A stretch of DNA of 64,000 bases from Burkholderia sp. USMB20. Its GTDB lineage: Bacteria; Pseudomonadota; Gammaproteobacteria; Burkholderiales; Burkholderiaceae. The notes under the pieces were generated by a model that worked only from the letters and a program-made list of their open reading frames with translations, had not been told where the DNA came from and searched no databases. The translations under genes were made by a program, and so were the position numbers. This document shows, in pieces, positions 27,968-37,415 of this stretch. Each line of letters opens with the position of its first letter. The stretch's first letter is position 1. The DNA lies in the NCBI RefSeq assembly GCF_000949135.2, contig NZ_JTAN02000003.1:310001-374000 (forward strand), read 5' to 3'.

Positions 27968-30460
27968 TCAGTCCGGCTTGCGCGCCGGCGCAACGGGCGG
28001 CGGCGGTTCGGCGTCCGGCGTGCTGGCGGCGTGGTCGCCGTTCTCATCGTTCTCGGGCGCGACGGGACGCAAACCTTCGTCATACGCGACGAGGCTGCGC
28101 TGCGGATTCGCGATCCGGATTCCGCGTTCGCGGAACAGCACCGCGATGCGCCGATTGAATTCGCGCTGCACGCCCCAGCGCGCCGAGTCCTTGCACTGGA
28201 TCTGTCCTGCCAGCGCGATCGCCGCGCCGTCGACCTGGTCGATGCCCCAGTAGCTGAAGTCCGACAGGATGCCGTCCTTGTAATCCGGATCGTCGCGCAA
28301 CGCGGCACCGATCTCCTTCAGTGTCGCGATCGCGCGATCGATGTCCTGACCGTAGGCGATGCTGACCTTGACGGCCGCGTTGCCGAGCCCGCGATTCGTA
28401 TTGTTGACGGTCGTCACCGAGCTGAACGGGACCGTGTACAGCGATCCGTCGCCCGCGCGCAGCCGCACGGTGCGGATCGACAGATATTCGACCGTGCCGG
28501 ATACGCCGGCGAGCGTGACCCAGTCGCCCACCTGCATCGCGTTCTCCATCAGCAGGAAGATCCCGGTGATGAAGTCCTGCACGAGCTTCTGCGAGCCGAA
28601 GCCGAGCGCGACGCCGAAGATGCTGGCGCCGGCGAGCAGCGGACCGATGTTCACGCCGATTTCGCTGAGGCCGGTCAGCACGACGACGAGCGCGATCATG
28701 ATGAACAGCAGCGAACGCAGCATCGGCAGCAGCGTGCGCAAGCGCGCCGCGCGCACGAGGTTGCCTTCGCGTGTCCACTGCTGCAGGCGGCGCTCGATCG
28801 CGATGTTCGCGGCTTCCCAGACGATCAGCGCGACGACGGCTGCAATCGCGATCGTGATCAGCGCCGACGCGAGCCGATGGCCGATCGTGCCGGTCGCGAA
28901 CGCGTGGAAGATCGGCACGCCCCAGGTCTGCAGCAGCAGCACGACGGTCACGACGGCGATCGCCGCCGACACGACCTGGCGCACCAGCGGGTAGTAGCGG
29001 TACGCGTGCAGGTGGACGAGCGTGCGGTCGTCGTCGCGGCGCTGGAACACCCGCGCGAGCGCGCCGAACACGACGATCGACACGATCCGCATGCCGATCA
29101 TCACGGCGATCGAGCGGCCGCCGAGCGCGATCAGCACGCGGTAGCCGTTGTGGACGTCGAGCGCCCACACGAACCACAACGCCATCACGACGAACACGGA
29201 TACGGGCGCCCACGCGTCGGCGAGCGCGTTGCCGACCATCGCGAAGGCCGGCCGGTCTTCGCCGGCCGCGCGGATGCGCGCGGCGACCGGCTGGCGGCAC
29301 CGGAGGATCAGCGCCGAGATCATCAAGTGGCCGACGAGCGCGACCGCCTTCAGCAGCGCGACGTGACCGGCGTCGCTGAGGCCGAAGCTCGCGGCGATCT
29401 CGACCGCGGCCGTGCTGGCGCCGACGACCATCACGATCCGCGCGATCGAGCGCTGCGCGAACGCGGCCCATGCGTCGCTGATGTGCAGCAGCCGCAGCTG
29501 CCGCGCGTCGGGCTGGAAGAACAGCCGGCTGACGATCGTCACGAGGCGGCAGATCACGTAGATGTCGATCAGCGATTCGAGTGCCGTTTGGGTCGGCGTG
29601 CCGGCACCGTCGAGGACCGACATCGTCAGGCTCGCGATGCCGACGAATACCAGCAGCGGTATCACCCGCAGTGCGAGGCTGACCAGAGCGCGCGGCATGC
29701 GGCGCAGCAGCGTGGTGTGGCGCCGCGCATGGCCGCGACCTTGCGACGACGTATCGGGCGTGCCGGTGCCGTCGGCGCGGGCAGCGGTGGCGGCCGGTTC
29801 TGGCGTCGAAGTGCGGTCGCCGGGACCGGGCGGTTTGGGTTCAGGCGAATCGGCGTCGGCGCCGGCATCGGCATCTGCATCGGCCCGGCGCGACGATCCG
29901 GTGCGGCGCGCGCTCAGCGCGGCCAGCGCGCGCCGCAGCAGCCGCTTCGCGAACCATTCGACGGCGAGCGCGGGCACGAGCACGGCGAGGATGATCAAGA
30001 TCGCGCGCGTGAGATCGGTACGTTGGTCGGCGCGTACGAGCCGCTCGTGCCACCAGTTGCCGACCGAGCCGACGTCGAGCAGCGAGCGCAGCGATTCGTT
30101 CAGCGCGCCGCCGATTTCACCGGCCCAGTGCGATCCCTGCCGCACGAGCATCGACGCGAGCCCGTTCGTCGTGAGTGCGGCCGGAGCGGTGCCAGCCGAT
30201 GCTGCGCTGGCCGGCGCCGCGGCGCTCGCCGCAAGCGCGGGCGTGCTCAGCACGCCGACGGCCGCGATCGCGCGCAACGTCGTTTCGACCTGCTGGCGCT
30301 CGCGCGGGTTTTGCAGGACGGAGAGGGCCTGCTGCGCCTGCTGCGGCGTCAGCGCGGGCACGGCGCCGGAGGCGGCCGAGGCGGCGGCCGGGGCAGGGGC
30401 GGCCGCGTGGGCGGCCGATACGACGGCGGCGAGCAGCCAGCCGAGCAGGAAATATCGCAT
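27968..30460 (-). CDS. Large mechanosensitive ion channel protein (MscS family, YbiO-like)
   Basis: The protein has 830 residues from the ATG at 30460, which gives a clean signal peptide (MRYFLLGWLLAAVVSAAHAA); the frame is open further upstream. A long periplasmic region leads to about ten membrane helices. The MscS pore and upper-vestibule signature is visible as GASIFGVALGFGSQKLVQDF, followed by MQVGDWVTLAGVSGTVEYLS and VPFSSVTTVNNTNRGLG. The C-terminus is Pro/Ala/Glu-rich. Such channels open under membrane tension and release solutes during osmotic downshock. The linker near residues 230-275 is of low complexity. Confidence 0.9.
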   Translation of the reverse strand: MRYFLLGWLLAAVVSAAHAAAPAPAAASAASGAVPALTPQQAQQALSVLQNPRERQQVETTLRAIAAVGVLSTPALAASAAAPASAASAGTAPAALTTNGLASMLVRQGSHWAGEIGGALNESLRSLLDVGSVGNWWHERLVRADQRTDLTRAILIILAVLVPALAVEWFAKRLLRRALAALSARRTGSSRRADADADAGADADSPEPKPPGPGDRTSTPEPAATAARADGTGTPDTSSQGRGHARRHTTLLRRMPRALVSLALRVIPLLVFVGIASLTMSVLDGAGTPTQTALESLIDIYVICRLVTIVSRLFFQPDARQLRLLHISDAWAAFAQRSIARIVMVVGASTAAVEIAASFGLSDAGHVALLKAVALVGHLMISALILRCRQPVAARIRAAGEDRPAFAMVGNALADAWAPVSVFVVMALWFVWALDVHNGYRVLIALGGRSIAVMIGMRIVSIVVFGALARVFQRRDDDRTLVHLHAYRYYPLVRQVVSAAIAVVTVVLLLQTWGVPIFHAFATGTIGHRLASALITIAIAAVVALIVWEAANIAIERRLQQWTREGNLVRAARLRTLLPMLRSLLFIMIALVVVLTGLSEIGVNIGPLLAGASIFGVALGFGSQKLVQDFITGIFLLMENAMQVGDWVTLAGVSGTVEYLSIRTVRLRAGDGSLYTVPFSSVTTVNNTNRGLGNAAVKVSIAYGQDIDRAIATLKEIGAALRDDPDYKDGILSDFSYWGIDQVDGAAIALAGQIQCKDSARWGVQREFNRRIAVLFRERGIRIANPQRSLVAYDEGLRPVAPENDENGDHAASTPDAEPPPPVAPARKPD

Positions 30461-30812
30461 GGGTAGGCGTGCGGGCGCGCATCGGAACGCGGCCCGCCGG
30501 TCTGGACGATGGACGGAAGCTAACATGATTGCCAGCGGAACCGGATAGTTCCGTCGACGAATATTCGAATCGGGCATGCGGCAGGCGGTGCGGGCGTTTG
30601 CGCGCTGCCGTGCGGTTCCTTTCGCGTGGCGGTGTCTCGCGCCGGCCGTTCACGATCCGTGATGCGGGCAGGTCGTCGGGTGTTGGCATGCGGTCCCGCC
30701 GCAAGCGAAAGCGCAGGATCGGGAACGAAACGTGCTCGCCGGTGATTCGATGGGTGGCCAACCGTGGCTTCGACTATGGGCTATGGGTGAAGAATTCCGG
30801 ATTCCTGATGAA
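30461..30812. other. Spacer between LLM oxidoreductase and MscS-type genes
   Basis: Both flanking genes run leftward. No coding region, hairpin with a T tract or clear promoter is visible in these 352 bp. Confidence 0.4.
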
Positions 30813-31772
30813 TCAACCCTGATCGTCGTGAAAGACCGGCAATACATGCTCGGCGATTTCCTCGATGACCTCGCGCACGGGCCGGTCCGAGCCGGGATTC
30901 AGCGTGACGTGGTGCGTGCCGGCTGCCCGCATGTCCCGCAGGATGTCGATGAGCGCATTCCGACCGGTCGCATAGCCGAGCGGCAGCGCGGTGGGCGGTG
31001 CATCGCGATTCGCATCGAGATCGAGCCGCATCGATACGCCGAACGCGCGAAAGCCCGGCGGTGCAAGCCGGTCGACGGCCGCGCGCCACATCGAATAACG
31101 AGCGCGCTGCGTGTCCGGGTCGCGATGATAGGTCATCCAGCCGATCGCGTTCCGTGCGATCCAGTCGACGCTCTGTCCGCCGGAGCCGACGGCAAGCATC
31201 GGCACCGCGTCGTCGCCGCGCGGCAGCAGCGTGAACTCGGGCGCGTCGGGTGGCGTCTCGTCGGGCAGCACACGGGACGGCACGCCGAGCGCGGCCGCGA
31301 CGATGTCCCAATGCCGGCGATACCGGTCGCGCCGCGTTTGCGCGTCGACGCCGAACGCCGCATATTCGGGCGGCCGGTCGCCGGAGCCGAGGCCGAGGAT
31401 GAAGCGCCCGCCGGACAGCGTCGCGACCGACAGCGCGCCTTTCGCGATATGCAGCGGATGACGCAGCGGCAGCACGATCGCGCCGCTGGCAAGCACGATC
31501 CGGCGCGTGCGCGACGCGAGCGCGCCGAGCAGCACCCACGGATCGAGATGCCCGACCGGGTCGGGATAATCGGCGCTGTTGAGCGGCACGTCGCGAACCC
31601 ACAGTGCGCGAAAGCCGAGCGAATCGGCCAGCGCCGCGAGTTCGAGCTGCTCGTTGAAATCCGCGACGGTATGGCCGCTGCGCAGCAGCGGCAGCGTCAG
31701 GCCGATCGACAGCCGCTCGGCCGAGAAGACGCGCCGCGCGACGTCGGCGCGGCCGGAGGCGGGCAGGGTCAT
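30813..31772 (-). CDS. LLM-class flavin-dependent oxidoreductase
   Basis: This protein of about 319 residues has the bacterial luciferase-like TIM barrel. Typical segments are LALADSLGFRALWVRDVP near the N-terminus, LPLRHPLHIAKGALSVATLSGGRFILGLGSG (about 105-135, split here as the family core) and VGSGGQSVDWIARNAIGWMTY. Such enzymes use reduced FMN or F420 with oxygen; Burkholderia normally uses FMN. The substrate is unknown. AAGGA six bases upstream supports the ATG at 31772; an ATG six bases earlier is also possible. It appears to be monocistronic. Confidence 0.85.
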   Translation of the reverse strand: MTLPASGRADVARRVFSAERLSIGLTLPLLRSGHTVADFNEQLELAALADSLGFRALWVRDVPLNSADYPDPVGHLDPWVLLGALASRTRRIVLASGAIVLPLRHPLHIAKGALSVATLSGGRFILGLGSGDRPPEYAAFGVDAQTRRDRYRRHWDIVAAALGVPSRVLPDETPPDAPEFTLLPRGDDAVPMLAVGSGGQSVDWIARNAIGWMTYHRDPDTQRARYSMWRAAVDRLAPPGFRAFGVSMRLDLDANRDAPPTALPLGYATGRNALIDILRDMRAAGTHHVTLNPGSDRPVREVIEEIAEHVLPVFHDDQG

Positions 31773-32780
31773 GTCCATTCCTTGGAGACGGGGCGAAGCC
31801 GGTGGGCGCGCCGCACCGTGTCCGAATGCTAACGTGTTTGCGCGCCGCTTGCGGCGGCGGTATCGGTGGCATCGGCGGTCCAGGCATGATGGGCACCTTC
31901 GGTCATCCGGCAATCAATCGGCATGAACGTACGTCAGCGCGTGGTGGCCGGTCTTGCGGCGAGCAGCGTGCTGTCCGTGGTTGCAGGCGGTGCTCACAGG
32001 TTCGACGAGCGCGTTCGACCATGCATGCGCGGCCAGGGTCGCGCGACTGTAAGCGGATCGTCGGCATCGAACCGACGCAAACGCGCCGCCGGCGCACGCG
32101 TCACATGCGTGCAACACCGGCGTCGCGTCCGGTGCGATCGATCGCGCGGGCCGTTTCCCCCTCGTTTCACTTTCGAAACGTTCACGCTTGTCTGTCGCCG
32201 TGCGATTTGCATCGGGGTCGTTTCACCGCCCGCGCGGCCTTGCACGGCGAAGCATGGTGCGCTCCTTGCATGTCTGTATGCGCCGTGAGCGCGATCGCCG
32301 GGCGCAGCAGGGGCCCGGCCGTCGCTTCAGTAGGTCGGACGCATCGAAGACGGGGACAAGAGAATGAGAACAGACCGAATCGCAACGTGCCATGTTGCAA
32401 ACATGAATCGCCGACCTGCCCGTGATTTCGCGTCGCCGTTGATTACGGCGACATGAGCGCGCGGCTTTTCGCTTCATCCGGACCCATCCGGTTCATTCCG
32501 AACGACGACGTGCAGGTATGACGCACGAGGCCGACCCGTGCCGGTCGGCCGTCGGGGATGAACCGCCGGTGCGCGCGGATGGGCGACCATGACTTCCGGA
32601 TCGTCATGCCGACGCGCGATACGCAGGCGCGCCGCACGCGAAGCATGCGTGCGTGTGCCGTGCGCCGTGCCGCGCGGCGATCCTCGCAAACATCAGGGCA
32701 ATTTCAGGAATTCGAAGGTGTAGTCCCGGGGAAGGTCTGCCGGCGGCGCTGCGGCGGATCCGACGACATTGTGCTGTCAG
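31773..32780. other. One-kilobase gene-free region
   Basis: No gene can be supported. A signal-peptide-like start (MNVRQRVVAGLAASSVLSVV at 31923) runs into Arg-rich sequence typical of a wrong frame. On the minus strand a 27-codon frame ending DYTFEFLKLP and TGA (around 32700) looks like a protein tail without a body. The region may hold degraded genes plus the small RNA candidate that follows. Confidence 0.4.
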
Positions 32781-32850
32781 TTGATCCACTACCCCGATGG
32801 ATCAATTGTTGATGCGCCCATCGCCATGTGGTCGATGGGCGTCTTTTTTT
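32781..32850 (+). ncRNA. Candidate small RNA 3' end: two hairpins and a T tract
   Basis: The first hairpin is TTGATCCA (32781-32788) with TGGATCAA (32798-32805) around a C-rich loop CTACCCCGA. The second is GCGCCCATCG (32814-32823) with CGATGGGCGT (32833-32842, one wobble), directly followed by seven T. This is a complete intrinsic terminator with no intact rightward gene before it. A short transcript initiating upstream is inferred; no convincing promoter was found. Alternatively it is the leader or insulator of the sirtuin gene 112 bp downstream. Confidence 0.4.
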
Positions 32851-32961
32851 GCGGCGCCGGTATCGCGCGCGGACCGCCGGCCGGATCGCGCGGCGTTCTG
32901 TATCATGTGCTGGCGCGCCGGCCGCTCGGCCGGCCACCGCGCCCGATCACGCGCCGCCAAC

Positions 32962-33858
32962 ATGAACGACATCACCTTGCCCGACCCCTCATCCGCCGGC
33001 ATCGAACCGGCCGCGCTCGATGCGCTGCACGCGTTCGTCGAGCGCCATCCGCGGCTGCTCGTGCTGACCGGTGCGGGCATCAGCACGGATTCCGGCATTC
33101 CGGGCTATCGCGACCGCAACGGTCAATGGATGCGCTCGCCGCCGATCCAGCTCCACGAATTCCTCGGTTCCGACGCTGCGCGCCGCCGCTACTGGGCGCG
33201 CAGCATGATCGGCTGGCCCGTGGTGGGCCGTGCGCAGCCGAACCGCTCGCATGTCGCGCTCGCGCGGCTCGGCGGCACCGGCCGGATCGAGCGCCTCGTC
33301 ACGCAGAACGTCGACGGGCTGCACCAGCGCGCGGGCAGCGGCGACGTGATCGAACTGCATGGCGGCATCAACGGCGTCACGTGCCTCGACTGCGGCGCGC
33401 ATCACGCGCGCGCGACGATCCAGGCCGTGCTCGAAACGGACAACCCCGAGTTGCTCGGCGCGCAGGCGGAGCCTGCCGCCGACGGTGACGCGCATCTCGA
33501 ATGGACCGCGCTCGACACGTTCCGCATCCCGGCCTGCCCGGCCTGCGGCGGCCTGCTGAAGCCGGCGGTCGTGTTCTTCGGCGAGAACGTGCCGCGCGAG
33601 CGCGTCGCGCTGGCGTCGCAGGCGCTCGATGCGGCCGATGCGCTGCTCGTCGTCGGCTCGTCGCTGATGGTGTATTCCGGCTACCGGTTCTGCGTGTGGG
33701 CCCAGGCGCAGAACAAGTCCGTCGCCGCGCTGAACCTCGGCCATACGCGCGCCGATCCGATGCTGACGCTGAAGGTCGAGGCGCGTTGCGCGCCCGCGCT
33801 CGACGCGCTGAACGCGCGGCTGGGCGTCGCCGGCAGCGCGCCGGAGCACGCATCGTGA
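32962..33858 (+). CDS. NAD-dependent protein deacetylase (SIR2 family)
   Basis: This 298-residue sirtuin removes acyl groups from lysines using NAD. Motifs: LTGAGISTDSGIPGYR (about 35-50), TQNVDGLHQRAG (114-125), catalytic His133 in ELHGGI, zinc cysteines C141, C144, C192 and C195, and VVGSSLMVYSG. The insert between the two Cys pairs is longer than in E. coli CobB. The ATG at 32962 matches the family start, although the frame is open earlier. The next gene overlaps its stop (GTGA), so the two are translationally coupled. Confidence 0.93.
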   Translation: MNDITLPDPSSAGIEPAALDALHAFVERHPRLLVLTGAGISTDSGIPGYRDRNGQWMRSPPIQLHEFLGSDAARRRYWARSMIGWPVVGRAQPNRSHVALARLGGTGRIERLVTQNVDGLHQRAGSGDVIELHGGINGVTCLDCGAHHARATIQAVLETDNPELLGAQAEPAADGDAHLEWTALDTFRIPACPACGGLLKPAVVFFGENVPRERVALASQALDAADALLVVGSSLMVYSGYRFCVWAQAQNKSVAALNLGHTRADPMLTLKVEARCAPALDALNARLGVAGSAPEHAS

Positions 33859-34496
33859 CCGGGCCGACGTCTTCGTCCGATCCGTCCGCGCGGCTGTCGG
33901 CGCCGGCGGCCGAACGCAATCGCGGGCCGATCCTCGACGTGTTGCGCCGCGTGCTGCCGGCTACCGGCGACGTGCTCGAGATCGCGAGCGGCACCGGGCA
34001 GCATGCGGTCCATTTCGCGCAGGCGCTGCCGGGGCTGCGCTGGCAGCCGAGCGATCCCGACGCGCACGCGCGCCGCTCGATCGCCGCGTGGGTCGCGCAT
34101 GCCGGCCTCGCGAACCTGGCCGAGCCGCTGGCATTCGACGTGCGCGACGCATCGTGGCCGGCTGCGGCACTCGACGCGATCGTCTGCATCAACATGATCC
34201 ACATCTCGCCGTGGGCCTGCACCGACGCGCTGTTCGCCGGCGCGTCGCGCGTGCTGCGTCCGGGCGGCGTGCTGTTCCTGTACGGCCCGTATCGCCGCGC
34301 AGGCCGGCACACGGCGCCATCCAACGAGGCGTTCGACCAGCAGTTGCGCAGCCGCGATCCGTCGTGGGGCGTGCGCGATCTCGAGGCGGTCGTCGCGCTC
34401 GGCCTCGACTGCGGGCTCGACTGCATCGAGGTCGTCGACATGCCGGCGAACAACCTGAGCGTCGTGTTCCGGCGCCAGCCGCACGCGGAGCAATGA
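33855..34496 (+). CDS. DUF938 class I SAM-dependent methyltransferase
   Basis: This 213-residue protein starts with GTG overlapping the sirtuin stop by four bases. It has the Rossmann SAM motif VLEIASGTGQHAVHFA (about 38-53), then the acidic PSDPD after strand 2, INMIHISPWACTD (motif IV region) and VLRPGGVLFLYGPYRRAG. This order and ending (NNLSVVFRR) are characteristic of DUF938. Its substrate is unknown. Confidence 0.88.
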   Translation: MTGPTSSSDPSARLSAPAAERNRGPILDVLRRVLPATGDVLEIASGTGQHAVHFAQALPGLRWQPSDPDAHARRSIAAWVAHAGLANLAEPLAFDVRDASWPAAALDAIVCINMIHISPWACTDALFAGASRVLRPGGVLFLYGPYRRAGRHTAPSNEAFDQQLRSRDPSWGVRDLEAVVALGLDCGLDCIEVVDMPANNLSVVFRRQPHAEQ

Positions 34497-34593
34497 CACG
34501 CAAGCGCGCATCGCGGCCGGGTTTCCACTATCCTTTCGCCTGTGCGCGCGGCCCGGCTCGGGTCGCGCCCCGTTTTTTCCGGAGAATTGACTA

Positions 34594-36006
34594 ATGGGCA
34601 AACAAGCAATCGGTGTGATCGGGCTGGCGGTGATGGGCCGCAATCTCGCACTCAATATCGAGAGCCGCGGTTACGCGGTGTCGGTGTACAACCGCAGCCG
34701 CGAGAAAACCGACGAACTGATCGCCGAATTCCCCGGCCGCAATCTGGTGCCGACCTACACGCTCGAGGAGTTCGTCGCGTCGCTCGAGACGCCGCGCCGG
34801 ATCCTGATGATGGTGAAGGCCGGCGAAGCGACCGATGCGACGATCGCATCGCTCAAGCCGCTGCTCGAGAAGGGCGACGTGCTGATCGACGGCGGCAATA
34901 CGCACTTCACGGACACGATCCGCCGCAACCAGGAGCTCGCGCAATCGGGCCTGCATTTCATCGGCACCGGCGTGTCGGGCGGCGAAGAGGGCGCGCTGCG
35001 CGGCCCGTCGATCATGCCCGGCGGCCAGCGCGACGCGTACGACCTGGTCGAGCCGATCCTCAAGCAGATCGCCGCGAAGGCGCCGTCGGACGGCGAGCCG
35101 TGCGTCGCGTACATGGGGCCGGACGGCGCGGGCCACTACGTGAAGATGGTCCACAACGGCATCGAATACGGCGACATGCAGCTGATCGCCGAGAGCTATG
35201 CGGTGCTGAAGGACGTCGCGGGCCTGACCAACGACGAACTCGGCGCGGTCTACACCGAGTGGAACCAGGGCGAACTCGACAGCTACCTGATCGAGATCAC
35301 GTCGAAGATCTTCGGCAAGAAGGACGAAGAGACCGGCAAGCACCTCGTCGACGTGATCCTCGATCGCGCCGCGCAGAAGGGCACCGGCAAGTGGACCAGC
35401 CAGAACGCGCTGGACCTGGGCGTGCCGCTGCCGCTGATCACCGAGTCGGTGTTCGCGCGCGTGCTGTCGTCGCTGAAGACCGAGCGCGTCGCGGCCAGCA
35501 AGATCCTGTCGGGCCCGGCCGCCGCGCCGTTCGACGGCGATCGTGCCGCGTTCGTCGAAGCCGTGCGCCGCGCGCTGTACCTGAGCAAGGTGATCTCGTA
35601 CGCGCAGGGCTTCGCGCAACTGCGCACGGCATCCGAAGAGTACGGCTGGAACCTCGATCTCGGGACGATCGCGAAGATCTTCCGCGCGGGCTGCATCATC
35701 CGCGCGCGTTTCCTGCAGAAGATCACGGACGCGTACGCGAAGGATCCGGCGCTCGCGAACCTGCTGCTCGACCCGTACTTCAAGGACATCGCCGCGAATT
35801 ACCAGGCGTCGCTGCGCGACGTGGTGGTGGCCGCGGTGAAGGCAGGCGTGCCGGTGCCGGCGTTCGCGTCGGCGGTCGCGTATTTCGACAGCTACCGTTC
35901 CGAGCGGCTGCCGGCGAACCTTGTGCAGGCGCAGCGCGACTTCTTCGGCGCCCACACGTTCGAGCGTACCGACAAGCCGGGCAGCTTCCACGCGAACTGG
36001 TCGTAA
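34594..36006 (+). CDS. gnd: 6-phosphogluconate dehydrogenase, decarboxylating
   Basis: This 470-residue enzyme of the oxidative pentose phosphate pathway converts 6-phosphogluconate plus NADP to ribulose 5-phosphate and CO2. The NADP-binding [20 protein letters not shown] and the NRS that favours NADP are at the N-terminus. The substrate motif [19 protein letters not shown] (about 128-146) and the catalytic Lys in [16 protein letters not shown] (about 183-198) are intact. The C-terminal [20 protein letters not shown] is typical. Length is the family standard. CCGGAGAA precedes the ATG. With gcd in the same window it could serve gluconate catabolism, but no linkage is shown. Confidence 0.97.
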   Translation: MGKQAIGVIGLAVMGRNLALNIESRGYAVSVYNRSREKTDELIAEFPGRNLVPTYTLEEFVASLETPRRILMMVKAGEATDATIASLKPLLEKGDVLIDGGNTHFTDTIRRNQELAQSGLHFIGTGVSGGEEGALRGPSIMPGGQRDAYDLVEPILKQIAAKAPSDGEPCVAYMGPDGAGHYVKMVHNGIEYGDMQLIAESYAVLKDVAGLTNDELGAVYTEWNQGELDSYLIEITSKIFGKKDEETGKHLVDVILDRAAQKGTGKWTSQNALDLGVPLPLITESVFARVLSSLKTERVAASKILSGPAAAPFDGDRAAFVEAVRRALYLSKVISYAQGFAQLRTASEEYGWNLDLGTIAKIFRAGCIIRARFLQKITDAYAKDPALANLLLDPYFKDIAANYQASLRDVVVAAVKAGVPVPAFASAVAYFDSYRSERLPANLVQAQRDFFGAHTFERTDKPGSFHANWS

Positions 36007-36206
36007 CCGGCAGGCGAGGACGGTATTGTTGCGAAATTCTATTCTTTGAGTAGGGTTTTTCGTTCCCGGATCCCGCAATTGTTGGTTCCGAGGAAACAGT
36101 GTTTTCGCTCTTTCATGGTTTTCCCTAGGTGATCTCGGGGCTAAACTTTGTTCCATCGCTGCAGACATGGTGTGTGCGGCGGAGCAAAAAAATCCCGGAG
36201 GTAATC

Positions 36207-36551
36207 ATGAAATCGCTGATCGCAACGTTCGCTGCAGCTGCCGTCCTCGCCGTTCCCGCCGTCTCGTTCGCCCAACAGAACGCCCCCGTCACCCGTGCGC
36301 AGGTGAAGGCCGAACTGGCCCAGCTGCAACAGGCCGGCTACAAGCTGGGCAGCGACCGTACCGACTACCCGGCAAGCATCCAGGCAGCTGAAGCCCGCGT
36401 GAACCCGCAACAGAACGTCGCCGCTGCCGATACGAGCGGCTACGGTGCGCAACCGGCCGCCCAGCAAGAATCGGGCGCTCCGGCTGCTGCCAAGACCGGC
36501 TGGCAGGTCAAGCGCGTGTCGGACGGTGCACCGGTCTACAAGGGTCGTTGA
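36207..36551 (+). CDS. DUF4148 domain-containing periplasmic protein
   Basis: This 114-residue secreted protein has a signal peptide (MKSLIATFAAAAVLAVPAVS, cleavage near AFAQ). The short DUF4148 signature TRAQVKAELAQLQQAGYKLG ... YPASIQAAEARV follows, then an Ala/Gln/Pro-rich tail. The family is abundant in Burkholderia, often in several copies, with unknown function. A strong GGAGGT ribosome-binding site precedes the ATG and a perfect terminator follows, so it is a single-gene unit. Confidence 0.9.
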   Translation: MKSLIATFAAAAVLAVPAVSFAQQNAPVTRAQVKAELAQLQQAGYKLGSDRTDYPASIQAAEARVNPQQNVAAADTSGYGAQPAAQQESGAPAAAKTGWQVKRVSDGAPVYKGR

Positions 36552-36608
36552 TCGTCATCGATCGCCGGCCGCATGGGCGGCCTGATCTGACCCCCGCGCA
36601 GTACACGC

Positions 36609-36648
36609 AGCCCGTCGTTCCGAATCACGGAACGACGGGCTGTTTTTC
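36609..36648 (+). terminator. Terminator after the DUF4148 gene
   Basis: AGCCCGTCGTTCC (36609-36621) pairs perfectly with GGAACGACGGGCT (36629-36641) and is followed by GTTTTTC. It may also serve the convergent gene. Confidence 0.85.
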
Positions 36649-36667
36649 ATTGGCGGCGCCCGCCGCG

Positions 36668-36988
36668 TCAGTGCAGCGGCCGCGGGCCGCGGCCGATGTC
36701 CCGGAACAGCGCGTCGCCCGGTTCCAGCGCCTGCAGCCATGCTTCGTCGTAGCCGCTCAGCGTGTCGAGCGCGTCGCGCAGCCGCTCGATTGCGAGTACC
36801 GGCAGCTCGACGCTGTGCCGGGTAGCGCCGCTCAGGTGCGCGACGCTCGCCAGCTGGACGAGGGCGTCCGCGGCTTCGGCGACGTCCGTCGCGAACAACA
36901 GGTGCCGGTTGAGCAGTTCGACGAGGCCGCTGGAACCGGCGAAATCCTCGGCGTTGAGCTGCACGGACAGAAACGTCGCATTGTTCAT
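36668..36988 (-). CDS. Small conserved-looking protein of unknown function
   Basis: This 106-residue protein (MNNATFLSVQLNAEDFAGSS ...) is preceded by a GGAGAAAACC ribosome-binding site. It is predicted cytosolic, with no signal peptide or membrane helix, and has helix-forming Leu/Ala-rich stretches (LVELLNRHLLFATDVAEAAD; LPVLAIERLRDALDTLSGYD). I recognise no family. Convergence with the DUF4148 gene across a shared terminator and normal codon use support it as real. Confidence 0.65.
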   Translation of the reverse strand: MNNATFLSVQLNAEDFAGSSGLVELLNRHLLFATDVAEAADALVQLASVAHLSGATRHSVELPVLAIERLRDALDTLSGYDEAWLQALEPGDALFRDIGRGPRPLH

Positions 36989-37415
36989 GGTTTTCTCCTC
37001 GTTATCGCTGGAACGTGCGGTGCTCCTCCGAGTATAGGAGGCGGCCGGCAGCGGGGCGGCGCTCATGGGTGCGATACGGCTGCCCGCCGCGGGACGGCCG
37101 GCCGGAAGTCCGCGGGATGACCCGCGCGGCGCGGCCTGCCGCCCGCCGGCACCCGTTCGTGGCGCCGCAAGATTGTTGCCGGCCGGGGCGTCTGCCGCGG
37201 TCCTGACCGCGACAAATGGTATCTTTGCCGATCGGGACGACACAAAGATGGCGCGAAGAAGGGGCCGGTGAGCCTTTTCGCGTCGACGTCCCGCGGTGGA
37301 AACTGACGGCCGCGAGAGCGGTCGGATACTGGTTGGTCCGGCCGTTCGGCCGGACATCGTGCGTCGCACGCCGGAGGGCGGTGGGCGGCGCAACGACGCA
37401 AATCCGGGAGGACCC
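36989..37415. other. Divergent spacer between the small unknown gene and the LysM/LytM lipoprotein
   Basis: No gene is supported in these 427 bp. The promoters of both flanking genes should lie here. No clear -35/-10 pair stands out. Confidence 0.4.

Noticed and set aside
27569-30466. A 965-codon rightward open frame
   Set aside because: It is antisense to the MscS-type channel, with an Arg/His/Gln-rich translation and no family resemblance.
31923-32288. A signal-peptide-like frame (MNVRQRVVAGLAASSVLSVV)
   Set aside because: After about 25 residues the sequence turns Arg/Cys-rich and fits no protein family. There is no ribosome-binding site, so it was not called as a gene.
32690-32780. A minus-strand tail reading DYTFEFLKLP then stop
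   Set aside because: It looks like a protein C-terminus but has a stop 27 codons upstream and no start; too short to support even as a pseudogene.
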